This document shows positions 50,809 through 62,153 of a DNA stretch of 64,000 bases, piece after piece. The DNA is from Alternaria dauci. Its lineage: Eukaryota > Ascomycota > Dothideomycetes > Pleosporales > Pleosporaceae. Below the pieces are notes generated by a model. It saw only the letters and a program-made list of their open reading frames with translations. It did not search any database and was not told the origin of the DNA. Positions within the stretch are counted from its first letter, which is position 1. Every line of letters begins with the position of its first letter. The DNA is taken from contig NC_091279.1 in the NCBI RefSeq assembly GCF_042100115.1, positions 62,001 through 126,000 on the forward strand, read 5' to 3'. Made by a program: the position numbers and the translations under genes.

Positions 50809-51390
50809 CTATGCTCCCATGCCTGCTACAAAGGCCCAGATGCTAATAAGAACATTCTCCAATTCTTCTATTTCCAAAGAGTCTCGTTCCGCATGCCCAG
50901 CAAGGTCACTCCCGTTTCTAGAGTGATAGAACCATCCCTTCAAGTCTGCGATAGTTTTTCCAAGCTGAATGACTGAAGACTTTATAACGATTCTTGCAAT
51001 CACATCGCCATCTTCCTCCTGAAGTGTATGTCTTCCAATGCTAATAGCATTCCTGAGGCAAACAAGGCCCGACCTATTAAGATCCCGCTCTAGGCTAGAT
51101 TGAGGACACTCCCTATCGAAATATGTGGCCTTTGCTGCGTTGAACATAACGAGAAGCCTACTCGTAGTCTCAAGAATGCCGAGAATCGCCGTACTGTCTG
51201 ATAACAATCGCTCACGCACTTCGTGCTTGCCAAGGACATTATTCACACATAAGTGATATCGCAGTATTTGTTCAAGCGTGAATGAACCTAGTGTAGGAAT
51301 GTCTGGCAATCCTCCCTGGGGCCGGGCTTCGGCACTATCTGTGTTCGTAGCCAGATCATAAATGACAGCTGAGTTGAGATCCTAGAGATT
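50809..51390 (-). pseudogene. C-terminal fragment of an unidentified protein, probably a decayed gene
   Basis: A 166-codon minus-strand frame (50,809-51,309) whose first residue is a TTG; it stays open about 80 nt further 5' to a TAG near 51,387 and has no ATG until deep inside (LLVMFNAAK). The sequence (LEQILRYHLCVNNVLGKHE..., LVCLRNAISIGRHTLQ, IADLKGWFYHSR, LISIWAFVAGMGA) is helical and reminiscent of C-terminal halves of fungal regulators, but I do not recognise it. The DNA 5' of it is AT-rich, so an upstream exon with the start seems lost. Either the last exon of a damaged gene or a spliced gene whose other exons I cannot see. Confidence 0.5.
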
Positions 51391-52397
51391 CTTTAGTATT
51401 CTTCCTAGAATTTGGCCAGATGGATCCTACCATAATGGGTTAATCGAGCTAGCTGCTTAAGATATTATAGTAATTCGATCTCAATAATAGTCCTTTCGTC
51501 ATCCATAAGGTTGAGATCAATTGAGGCTATAATAACGGAACAAAGGGAAAATCACTCATCATATAGAAGAAGCTGCACAGTAGTAAAGTCCCTCTCTGTG
51601 CGACGGGAAACTCTGTATGCCGGAAACAATCAATAAAAAAGCATGGATAGCAACTTTCCCGACACGGTGCTGTGTCTGATTGGCTGTTTCCGGCACACGG
51701 GGTTTTCCGGCACATAGGAAGGAAATTTAATACACAAGTACCCTGTATATTGTGGAGATCTACGTTTCAAAAAGACCTAAATATCGTATCTTACTATATT
51801 AGGATAAATGTCAGAGGCTTAGATCGAATTCTACAGCGAGACGACCGGACGTACTACCTATGCTGGTATTTCGGCGCCGCTACGGTGCTACTACGGCCTC
51901 TCACAATCCTTCTTCGGTCCTTGACTTGATATGCACTGTGTTAGAACATCTTGGTAACCGTCTCCTGCCCGTAACCGAGAAACGCCCTTCAGCGCAGCGC
52001 GCGACATGACTGTCGTTGCGACCACAACCACCGTAGTTTGATTTTCACAAGATGAAGGGCGATGGAGAAAGATCTGAAGAACAAGAATAGAAGTCGATAA
52101 ATGAATGTGGTGAGGGTTGGTTTCGATTAAAGTTGGATTCATCTCCCGGGGGGGCCACCTTTCGCTTACGGGCGACGGACGGTACGCACACGATAGCAAC
52201 GCATGCAGGCTTCCGTTGTGGAGCGTCGGGATATGGGGTCCTATCCAAGTCTGCTAGAACAGAAAAACGCTCATTGCGCTAGCCCGCTCACACTCCCCTC
52301 CTGCACCTCATGCTGACCCCTAGGTGCACTCCCCCAATCAATTGCGCGTAGAAATATGTTAGGGATTGCGTGTAGAAAGAATTAAAGGATTGAACTG
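51391..52397. other. Intergenic DNA, no gene
   Basis: Holds the MITE at 51,586-51,727. Small frames on both strands between 51,890 and 52,250 have no start context, no domain and no splice partners, and I treat them as chance. Confidence 0.55.
51586..51727. mobile_element. MITE, foldback family 1, copy 2
   Basis: 142 bp flanked by TA (51,584-51,585 and 51,728-51,729), with imperfect inverted arms of about 44 bp ending in TGCCGGAAACA and its complement TGTTTCCGGCA. Length, TA flank and block order match the element at 47,560-47,701, although the two have diverged strongly, so they are old insertions of one family. Confidence 0.75.
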
Positions 52398-52525
52398 CAG
52401 ACTTGTCAACAATCAAGCCAATCAAGCCGATCTAACCTAATATGGTAGTTCACTAACTCGCGGATGTTAAGATCCTACTAAATGTAGTTAGATCGGCTTG
52501 ATTGGCTTGATTGTTGACAAGTCTG
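52398..52525. mobile_element. hAT-type MITE with perfect ends
   Basis: 128 bp with perfect 39-bp terminal inverted repeats (52,398-52,436 and 52,487-52,525; termini CAGACTTGTC...GACAAGTCTG) around a 50-bp centre. It is flanked by an exact 8-bp duplication TTGAACTG (52,390-52,397 and 52,526-52,533). An 8-bp duplication and CAG...CTG termini are diagnostic of the hAT superfamily. The untouched ends and duplication imply recent insertion. It lies about 360 bp beyond the P450-2 stop. Confidence 0.92.
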
Positions 52526-52533
52526 TTGAACTG

Positions 52534-52882
52534 AGGTTCTATTGTATGTTGCTATGAACAGTTTATATAGTAGGAAAGCCGTGAGGTGTACTAGATAGTA
52601 CAGCAGTGGAGACGTGAAACTGTGATGCGTGATACAAGAGGAAAGACTCCAAAACCGTGACAAAATACTATCACAATTAGCACCTGCATCGCTTCCCAGC
52701 TGGTGGTCGATTTGATAGCTTTTTCGGGTGCAGAACCAGTCAAAACACAAAGAATGTTGAGCTTGAAATGCTCTCGAGACAATCTCAACGATTATCGAGA
52801 TTTGGGAACTATCGTTTCATCCTCTATCCGTTGCCGTCGTGGAGCGCTCATTTCCTTCTGACTCTATTTGCTTATTGCCCTT
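52534..52882. other. 3' flank of P450-2, no gene
   Basis: Short frames on the minus strand here have no recognisable motif and probably lie in the P450-2 3' untranslated region. Confidence 0.5.
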
Positions 52883-54870
52883 CTAATTCTCAGCGGGCTT
52901 GCAGAAGCACCGCAAGTTAGGTCCCGGGAAAATCGCAACACCGCCGTCAATCCAATCGAAATCGGAATCCCTAGAAATAAACACACGTTAGTAGTCTGGC
53001 AGTAATAGTATGCGAGAACGGTTGCATATAAAGAACAAGTTACTCACTTCGTACCATCTAGGGACAAGTCGTAGCATCGAAACAGGGTCGCGAATGCGAG
53101 GTAAAGTTCACACCATGCAAGACTGTGACCCAGAATGTTAGTAATGAATTATTTTAGTTTGAGTACTGCAGAAACTTACTTAATGCCTAGACAGCTGCGA
53201 GGGCCTTTGGAAAATGGAACGAAGTACTTGTCAAGAGCGGCTGCATCTTTGGCGAGCCAGCGCTCTGGCTCAAACTTCGTAGGATTTTCGAACGCATCCT
53301 TGTGTTTCATGGAGAACAGTGTACCCATGCTAACAATTGTCTGTGTTATTCAATTCAGCGCATATCCTTTGGCGGCACATTGTGACTGGTTGCGAGAGTG
53401 ACTGACATTACCAGGTATGAATTTGCCAGCAACCCAGCCGCCTTGGGGAGGTAACATGCGCGAAAACTCAGATGTTGTAGTCGGCGCAATTCGTAAAGAT
53501 TCTTTGATAACTGCAGTCTGTGAAAACGTTACTAATGGGTGGATAAACATAGACGGTGATGACACTCACTAGATAAGGAAGTTTTTCGAGGATCTTTGAG
53601 CGAGGACGGTCCTCCAGATTGGGCCAGGCTTGCCTGAGCTCTGCTTTCAGACGCTGACACTTCTCTGGGTTGCGCAGTAGCCGATATGTTCCTATCGTCA
53701 TCGTTGTGCCCGTGGTATCTGTGCCCGCAATGAGAAGGGAAATCGCCTCTTCGATCAGACTTCCATGAGATGGCAAAGGGCGTCCATTGTAATTCTCCGG
53801 GCTGAGAAGTGAACGATAAATGATTGGATGTCGATACTCGTTGGGATCTTCGAGCTGCGCAGTGATGCTGTCGATCTGCTTAGCAAACGTCTGCGCATCG
53901 TAAGTAAAGTAGCTTTAGGCAGAAACGTTTTTACATACTTTTCTCAGTTCGGCAAATGCGATGCCCTTGGGAAACAGCCTCAGTGACAACCACTGTGGGA
54001 GGCTTAAGATTGTCTTGCGAATAAGAGCAAAATGTTTGAAAGCCATGAAATAGGTCGCCATAGCTTCCATGGCTTCGAGCACAGGGCTATGAAAGTCATC
54101 ATTGCTAAAGCAGTCAACTGACTTTCCAAAGCACGTTGATGTAATTGTCTCAAGACCGAGACAGCGGAATCCCGAAGAAAGATCCGAGGACTGCCCGGCC
54201 CTGTTTTGCTTGGTAAGGACACTGCAGAATTTCTCAATCTAGCATAACAATGTTTAGAAGCGAAATGTAGAGGGAGAGAGGGAGAGAGAGTATTTACATT
54301 TTCCTGGATCATCCATTCTCGGTCCAAGACGGAGCTTTTGGTGAAGAACGGATGTAGAATGTCTTTGCGGACTTTGTTGTCCTCATATTTGACAAAGGTA
54401 ACAGTAGAACCGTCGCCGCCAAGCAGTGCGTACATGTACGGATCTTTGTCCCAACGTTTTCGGTAGATCTCTTCATACATGGAGGGATGGTTGAAATGTA
54501 GCTAGAATAGTTTAGTAGCTTTTCTCACGAGAAAGGCAATCCCCACATAACACACCCTGTTGGGGCCAATCCTTATGATGTCGCCTGGTGTAGGTTTAGT
54601 CAACCACCCTGGTGCGATAAAGTTTGCGGGAAGCCTACCATACTGTTCGTGCAGACGCTCACAAATGTGGTGCATGGACCGGCCCATGATGACCTGCTGA
54701 TATGCAGACCACCAGGTGGAAGACGCAGCTAAGGGTGGGCCAGGAAACGCAGAGAGGGGATGGAAGAAGACATTGCGGATGGCATCGATGGCTACGACAA
54801 AAATTGCGGTGAATACCACCAGCACAACAAAAGTTGAGTACCTCTCGACGCCCTCGACGGGAGCGAACAT
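52883..54870 (-). CDS. Cytochrome P450 monooxygenase (P450-2), CYP58/TRI4-like
   Basis: Eight exons: 54,556-54,870, 54,298-54,501, 53,939-54,238, 53,570-53,890, 53,407-53,517, 53,180-53,340, 53,048-53,122 and 52,883-52,970, total 1,575 nt, 524 aa. All seven introns (48-77 bp) have GT...AG ends and restore family motifs. In order: hydrophobic anchor (about residues 9-28), FHPLSAFPGPPLAASSTWW, I-helix AGTDTT (328-333), ESLR (386-389), PERW, and haem loop [10 protein letters not shown] (460-469, Cys467). The haem-loop context ([29 protein letters not shown]) resembles trichothecene-pathway oxygenases such as TRI4 (CYP58). The frame is open to an earlier ATG at 55,050 (60 more residues), but the anchor position favours 54,870. 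It is divergent from the terpene synthase, so it probably acts early on the cyclase product. Confidence 0.9.
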
Positions 54871-55706
54871 GCTGCTCAAAGAATAGAGGGTGATGAGTTT
54901 CAATACTTGTTCCACAGAATCAAAGAAGAGAGGGATGTAATCAAGACCGTGCAGTTTGTTGAGAAATTTAAAGTAGTTGATACTACATAAAGTCCACTGG
55001 CTCCTTGAATTGTGCAGGTAATTTCTTTTCGAAGATATGCCCCGACTCATGATCTTCTACTTACTTTTCATGTGAATAATAATCGAAAAAAAGCTTATCA
55101 ATAACTCAACAGATAATTGTGGGCTAGATAATGGTCGTTGCTATTAATGAAATTAATATTCTAGGTTGGAAAATACCCCGCGGTGTAGTGTGTTTAAAAT
55201 GCACCGGTAATCTACCGATGCTGCCGGATGTTATGGATGCGGACCGGAGATGCCACGTTAGCGTAAGGAGCCTCGACGACGTGTCACTTAAAGTATGACA
55301 TCGTAGTAAATAGCAGAAGAATGGGCCTAATAAAGCTATCTTGGGCTCTAAAAGTGTTAGTGTACTACTTTACTAATTCGCTAAGTATATTAGCGTAAAT
55401 TCATTATCTTAATATTATACCGTGGACTCGAATGCTGCAGATAGCGGGGGAGCACATAAATCTACCTGGACTATACCACATTCGAACTACTGGGTGCTTG
55501 GCAAAAACACCTGCGTTTAGGTCATCATACCGCCTTACCCAACAGCATTGTGCTTGCAGTGTTGCATTAATACGCTGATTAAATTAGGACCACATTTCAA
55601 CATCATGCCGAATGGCAATTTACACATAATCAAAATCTATATCAGGGCGGGCCCATCCTGATCTTCTTAGTTTCTCCAAGGCTATGCACTACCACGACGC
55701 TGCATC
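54871..55706. promoter_or_regulatory. Divergent promoter of P450-2 and the terpene synthase
   Basis: Contains CGGTAATCTACCG (55,205-55,217), an inverted pair CGG-N7-CCG with extended arms, the layout of many Zn2Cys6 dimer sites. No TCGGCCCGA-type site was found, unlike the other cluster promoters. Positions 55,310-55,430 are noticeably AT-rich. Confidence 0.45.
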
Positions 55707-57134
55707 ATGACTACTTACTCTCTTAAATTCGTTGACGTGAACGGTGAGCGTCCTAGAAGATTCTACCTTCATGTGGTCTTTAACAATCTTAGACAATATC
55801 GCGGCGCCAAAAGACGCGTTATGGCTCTGTCCGCTGCGCTTCGCCTACGACTGGCTTCACGATGCGACGCCTGGATACCCCACCCCGTCACCACTAGACT
55901 ATAGTTTAGAGCTACTTTTAACCCCACCGGGCTCACCCGGCGACGGTGTCAAGAATATTAACGCAGCTTCAACAACACACGTCATTACATCATGCGACAA
56001 CGCAAACGGCTTTGACATCCACCCCTTGCAAGCTGGCCTACCGTGGCCTACCAGCCTCGCAAAAGTCAGACAGAGTCGACACTGGCGTGCTGGCATGCGC
56101 ATCTCTAATGAACTCCTGGAGCTTTTCTCCACTGACGCGACAATTACGCAAGCAGTAAGGAAAAACGGGGTTTCTCTTGCTCGCATAGCATCAAAGGAGC
56201 TACTGGTCGAGGCAGATGACCGCTTTGCGAAGTTTGCTACGTACCTCTTCCCCGAGGCCAATGAGCAGCGGATGCGGTTGTTGGCGGCTGCGATAGTGTA
56301 TGTTATCATCTTCGATGGTAAGCAGAATCGCCGCTTATTTTTGTGAATTATGCTGATATATAGAATTTTCCACGATTCAGATTCGTGGGAGATGCATAGC
56401 GAAGACAAGCTCGATGTGGTTCGAGAGGATTTTGTCAAGCGGCTCGAAGGTCAAATTGAGGAAGCCACTGAGCAGAAAACACCCTTGCAAGCACTTATAG
56501 ATTACACTGTTCAGGGACTTAAAGATGAAGACAAAATCTCGGGTGATGGCGGCCAGGAAGTGATTGATCGCCTGATCGACTTCTGCTACCATGTGCCTCC
56601 TCAGAAGACGTTCGACAACCTGGGCGACTATCTCAGCTATCGTCGCATCGATGCCGCCGTGCCGTGAGTGTCCCCTCTTTTTGTTGCTACACCTCTCACG
56701 CGAGTTGCAGGTACATCCTCGCATGTCTCAAATTTTCGCTGGGTTCGAGCGTACGCATCGAGAATCCGAAGCTTGAGCGCTTCCTTCGGTTAGTGAGCGA
56801 TCAAATTTCGTTGTCCAACGATCTCGCATCATACGACAAGGAAAAGCAGGCTTACGACTGTGGTAAAGCGTGCTACATGATCAACGCTGTCGAGGTCGTG
56901 CAACGCCTTCTTGTGCTCCCGTCTTCGGGCGCAGCGAAGTCAATCACATATTTGATGCAGCTTGATGTTGAGTCTGAAATCAAGACAGAGCTAGAAAGAT
57001 TAGTTGCCAGTAGAGAGCTCTCTACAGAGGAGCTACAATTCGTCGATGCCGTGATGGTCATGACTGCAGGTAACGTCTTTTACTCTGTTATATCGCCAAG
57101 ATACGGGGGACAAGGAGCCAAGTTGGAGCTATAG
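55707..57134 (+). CDS. Class I terpene synthase, probably a sesquiterpene cyclase
   Basis: Exons 55,707-55,743, 55,793-56,317, 56,381-56,663 and 56,711-57,134 total 1,269 nt, 422 aa. Introns are 49, 63 and 47 bp. The start is the ATG at 55,707 ([12 protein letters not shown]); splicing joins it to [10 protein letters not shown]. The aspartate-rich metal motif DDSWE (residues 187-191) is created only by splicing across intron 2. The NSE/DTE motif is NDLASYDKE (N318, S322, E326), and SPRY near the C terminus (R412, Y413) supplies the diphosphate-sensing RY pair. The length and alpha-helical single domain without a prenyltransferase partner fit fungal sesquiterpene synthases acting on farnesyl diphosphate; the product cannot be told from sequence. 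It is the scaffold-forming gene of the cluster. Confidence 0.93.
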
Positions 57135-57695
57135 TCAGATGGGAAATTGTTGCAGAATCAACTGTTGGAAGGACGGTGTACCAAGGCATGATGCTATCAG
57201 GTTGGTGGATGTGTGTACTGCTGGTCTCGACCCTCCGATCAAGAGTGTAGTTCAGAGCTGGGGTGGTGATGAGCCTGAGACGAACCATTTGTAGCAAAAA
57301 CGACGCATCAGAACTGTGAGCCGCTTAGTGATCATGTGCAACCTGTTTGGTCGTGCGAAGGATATAGCATCGCGAACAATATTCTCAGGGTGTTGAACTG
57401 CGCTCAAATCCTCCTTACTGGGAATTCAGTTCGTTGTCATTTGTACGTATACCGACGAATAAAAGAAGTAGTTAAATGAGGTATCAATCTGAACGAAAGC
57501 ATATGTCAGCCGGTCTTCCACCCGAAGAACACCTCATCCGTCCTAAACTATTGCGTATATACCGTATCTATCGATTCTATCTTTACTCTAGTCCTTAACT
57601 CTAATAAGCCCGTATGTATAATTATAGTGCCGTTATAGATGTAAAATATATTATCTATTATAAACACACTTCCTTCTCTATCTCTTAATATTATC
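57135..57695. other. 3' flank of the terpene synthase and right-hand RIP boundary
   Basis: Normal composition until about 57,560, then CpA/TpG drop out and TpA rises over roughly 100 bp. No gene seen; an 83-codon-or-shorter set of frames here is chance. Confidence 0.6.
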
Positions 57696-57735
57696 CCCCC
57701 CGGGCCTTAGGGATAAGGCCTATAGTATTATCTTA
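57696..57735 (-). repeat. End fragment of repeat family E
   Basis: Reads GGGCCTTAGGGATAAGGCC and TATAGTATTATC, the inverted terminal stretch of family E, cut off at the TA where the Fot1 copy begins. Confidence 0.55.
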
Positions 57736-59697
57736 ACGTGTTTTATAAGCGAGCTAGTAACCTAAGCGAGTTAGTAACGCTAAACTAGCGCACTACCTGC
57801 ACGCAATAATTACGTAATATCTTAATAACTATAAACCTAAAAGATATTTACTAAAGCTAATATATAGTTTACTATCTTAAATATATAAGTATAACGTATC
57901 TTAAGCCTTAATTTAGCTACAGTAATATATAATATCCTTTAAAGTACTCTTTTTAATTAATATATAAGAAAGTATATATAATATAACTATAAAGTAAACT
58001 TAAAGCACCTAATAAAACTAGAAGAGGACACTATAGTTTAGAGGGTTCTTAAGTAGTTTATATAAGGTCTTATACCCTTAAGGTCTATTATATAAGAAAT
58101 AGTAAATAAACTCCTCTAATTATAATATAGTAACTCTATTAGTAAGAATTAAGTTAATAACTTTATTAAGTAGACTCCTAAGCTCTAAAAGTACTAGAGC
58201 TAACTATATAACTATTAGTAAGCTACTTATAAAGAACTTATAGCTATCTAGTAATAGTTTAACTTAATATAAGAGATAAAACTAAAATAAGAGAGTATAG
58301 ATAGTAATATCTATAACTTTAATAAGATTAAGTTTATAATAAGTATAATTTTATTATAGATAATAATTACTAGCTTAGGAGTAGCTAAAAGAAAGAAGAT
58401 AATTTATTTAAGTAACTATAAGTAAGTTATTATTATTTAAGGTATTAGGGCTATAGGTTACTTACTCCTACTTTTTATTATCTTTATAAGTAGTATACTT
58501 ATTAATATTTAGTTATAAGACTTACTATATAATTAAATCCTAAAAATAAACCTTAATAGTTAGATAAATAACTAGCTTACTTTTATTTAGTTAGACTACT
58601 TTATTAAGTATATAAGATTAAGCGCTATAGGTATATACTAATTACTTATAGTTAATAAGTATAAGAGCTATACCTTACTTAAATTCTAGGATTATTATAA
58701 GGAGAAGAATATTATCCTTTACTATATACCTCTATATTTATTACACCTACTATAGCCTCTTAATATTAGTTACTTTACACTACTAAAGCGTAGGTATAGT
58801 AACTAAATCTTATCTTTAGTATATAACTATATTACTTTTATTAATAAAGAATCCTTCCTCTAAATATTTAAGCTAGCTTTTGAATAATATTAAATAGTAA
58901 AGTATATTAAGGTAAACTTTAGAGGTACTAGACTAGTCCTATATAACTTATAAGCTATTCTATTAAAGTTTAATATAAGGTTATAGATATTAGGCCTAGC
59001 TATTAATATATACTATCCTACACTATAATTAGTAGTTTACTAATTATATATACCTTTTTAGTTATATAGTATAGTAGTATAGGGCTACGTTCTAATAAAA
59101 GACTCTAGTATTATTATTATTAATATAAGGTATATAAAAGGTACAGATACTATATAATATATATAAGATTAAGGTATAAGCTATGCTTATTTAATAAAGG
59201 ATATAAAACTATTATAGGTCCTCTATAAGCTTATTAGATAAAAAGATTAGGTAGCTAAGTAAAGGCGTATAGTAGATTATATATAATATAGTATTATTAT
59301 AGGAGGGATAGGTATATATATAAAGTATAATTTATAACCTTATAGAGTATTAGTTAAGAATATATTAGTATATTTAAATAGAGGAGACCCTAATAGTTAG
59401 AGAAGTATAAGACTTAATTACTAAAAGGGTAGGTAAGAAGTATAATACTAGTAAAGGGCCTATAGGTAAGGTATATAGCGTAAGGTACTATAGATATTAT
59501 AGTAAAAAAGGATATAACTCCTATATCTATAAGGTAGAAATAGATAATACTAAGGATAGTAATAAGTCTAAAGAATAAATTAGTTTACTAACATTCTTAA
59601 TAAGTATATTACGTGTTATAAGATAGTTATATATAGGTAGTATACTAGTTTAGCGTTACTAACTTACCTAGGTTACTAGTTTACTAATAAAATATAT
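57736..59697 (+). mobile_element. Fot1/pogo-type DNA transposon, complete but RIP-dead
   Basis: 1,962 bp, flanked by TA (57,734-57,735 and 59,698-59,699), with inverted ends of about 60 bp (left ACGTGTTTTATAAGCGAGC..., both containing AGTAACCTA and GTTAGTAACG). It is the intact reference for the split copy at 3,635-12,704. Left-end bases retain CG, CA and TG, so RIP is lighter at the island edge. Confidence 0.88.
58630..58890 (+). pseudogene. Fot1/pogo transposase relic (DDE domain)
   Basis: Plus-strand frame LIVNKYKSYTLLKF, then YYKEKNIILYYIPLYLLHLL, PLNISYFTLLKRRYSN and FINKESFL, in the order of the Fot1 transposase catalytic region (LLIVDGH...PPH...LQPLD family pattern). Expected acidic and Gln positions are Asn or stop. 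Non-functional. Confidence 0.8.
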
Positions 59698-60775
59698 TAA
59701 GTTAACCTCTATTAAGTTAGTTTCCTACTTTTAGGGCTATAGAAATTAGTATAAGTTAATTTAAATATAATTAGTTAATTAAGAGATACTTACTAATAGT
59801 TTAGGTTAAGATAAATTAACTATTATAAGTTTTATAAAGTATAGTAAGTATTTATATATATAGCTTTTATACTCTAAGTAAGTTTTAATTAAGTTCTAAG
59901 TAAGCTCTAGTATAAGTCTAAGTAGGTTTAGATAACTATTCTAACTCTAGAGCTATTCTAACTCTAAGGTTAACTAGCTAAGGCTCTTACCTAGGCCTCT
60001 ACTTATTATATATTATATATAGCTATAAATAAAGATAATAAATATAATTTAGAAAATAAGTAGTAAGTATAATAAATAAGGAATTATACTTACTTACTAC
60101 TAATACTTTAATATTAACTATAGTTAATATACTTAGAAGTACTACTTAATTAATTACTAGCTCTACTAGAGTAAGGTATATATAAGAGTTAGTATAGTTA
60201 AACCTAATAGTTAGTCTTAAGGAGTATAGTATACTCTATATAAAGTAAGATATATATAAATAAATATACTAGATAAATAAAGCCTTTTTAGTAGATACTA
60301 GTAGACTAAAAGACTTAGAAGGGTCTTTAGAATTAGACTAGTTCTTAACTATATATAAACTTAATTACTAAAGGATATACTAATATTAAATACCTAACTC
60401 TTTATATTATAATAACTTATATATAATATATAAGCTAGTTAAGAAGAATATCTAACTTATTAATATACTTAGATAAGACGTACCTATAGAGTTTAGTTAA
60501 GAAGACTAGAAAGTAAAAGTAATTAAAAAGTAATATCTTTATCTTAGTATTAGAAATCCTAATCTAAGCTTATATAATAGTTATAAGAATATAGCCTTAT
60601 ACTACTATACTTTATAACTAAAAAGGTATATATAATTAGTAAACTACTAATTATAGTATAGTATAGTATATATTAATAGCTAAGCTTAGTAATATCCTCT
60701 ATCTTTATAGTATATACCTTTAGGCGTACCTATAATAAATAAGTAAGTAATACTAAACCCTTTAGTAGTTTATAA
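59698..60775. other. RIP-degraded DNA, unassigned
   Basis: Stop-ridden AT-rich sequence. Positions 59,935-60,005 repeat 36,143-36,215. No element could be identified. Confidence 0.5.
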
Positions 60776-62153
60776 TTTTTTATTTTCTATAAGTAAGGGG
60801 GTATTATTAATATAAAACTTTAAAAAAGTAAAAAGTAGCTATCCCTCTAATTATTAGTTATAAAAGTTAATAAAAAAAGATAAGGTAATAACGCGATTTA
60901 AACGCTAAACTAATTAGTATTTTTAGGTAGTAAAGCTCTAACGTCTATACATAAAAACTATAGTTTTAAAAATTTACTAAAAGTAACTAAAAAAGATACC
61001 TATTAGAAACCTTAGTAGAGGTCTAATAGGGATTACTAGCTATTATTAACTAGTAACGTAATTATAATATATTATAAAGAGGAGGATATAGTATATTTAC
61101 TATAACTAAGAAGGGTTATATAAAAACTTAGCTACTTCTAACCTTTATACTAATAATAACTTACTCTAAGTATCCTACTATATATAATTAAATTATACTA
61201 TATATAAATACCTATAGTATATATAAATACTTATAGTATATATAAATATATATATTTCCTCTTTATCCTTATCTAGGAGGTCTTTTAGCCTAGCCTAAAA
61301 ACCCTAACTAGATAGGTACTAATTAATATATCTATAAGTATATAATATACTTACTTTATATATACTTAGGAGCTACTTAGAGTAGTCCTTAATAAGTTAG
61401 ATAAGTAATTACTTAAGTTCTACTTCCTATTCTAGAATAGAAAGGCCTCTTAGGTTAATATCTCTAGTATTAATAATATTATTATAGAGGTAGCTATTAG
61501 GTAGAGGAGGATATAGATAGGGAGGAAGGTAAAGGAGCTAGTATATATAGCTTATATAGATAGCTACTATAGCTATAAGCTCCTTATATTTAGCTACTTT
61601 ATTATTCTTTTATAAAGTACCTTTAGCTAAGAAACTAAGAACTAGCTATACTAGTAGATAAAGGATATTAAAAGAGTATTAGAGGAGTAATATCTTAGGC
61701 TTAAGGAGAGGGAGTTTAAAGAAATACTATAAGGATAAGAGAATAAGGCGTAGATAGTACTAGTACTAATATTCCTCTAACTAAAGCTAATTATTAGATA
61801 ATAGTAGCTATATTATAGGTAGCTAGTTAGTTATTCTTAGGAAGAGGTAGTAGAGGTAGTAGTAATTATAAAAGGTAGCTATAAAGGTTATAAAGGGTAG
61901 ATATAGTAAAGGATAGTAAAAGATAGTAGGGGATAGTATATAAGTTAGAAGGTTACTATAAATTATCTTATCTCTAGTAGGTGTATAATACTATTATATA
62001 TCTTTAGTATCTAGTATTTATAATATATAACGTATATACTAGCTATACTAAATATAAGTATAAGCCTATAGTTACTTAGTTAGTACTTTATCTTAAAAAA
62101 GTCTCTAAACGTACTATAATAATAAAAAAAAAGTCTATAAAGGCTAAAGTTAA
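60776..62153 (-). mobile_element. A-tailed non-LTR-like element, copy c
   Basis: Full-length homologue of copies a and b. At its low-coordinate end TTTTTTATTTTCTATAAG then TAAGGGGG shows the uninterrupted A-tail junction; at its high end it reads GTCTATAAAGGCTAAAG. Flanking duplication is not clear here. Confidence 0.65.

Noticed and set aside
51891..52248. Minus-strand frames of 67 and 102 codons
   Set aside because: Unrelated overlapping frames, no domain, low-complexity stretches, no supporting splice signals.
55899..56438. 179-codon minus-strand frame opposite the terpene synthase
   Set aside because: Serine/arginine-rich antisense shadow of exon 2 of the cyclase.
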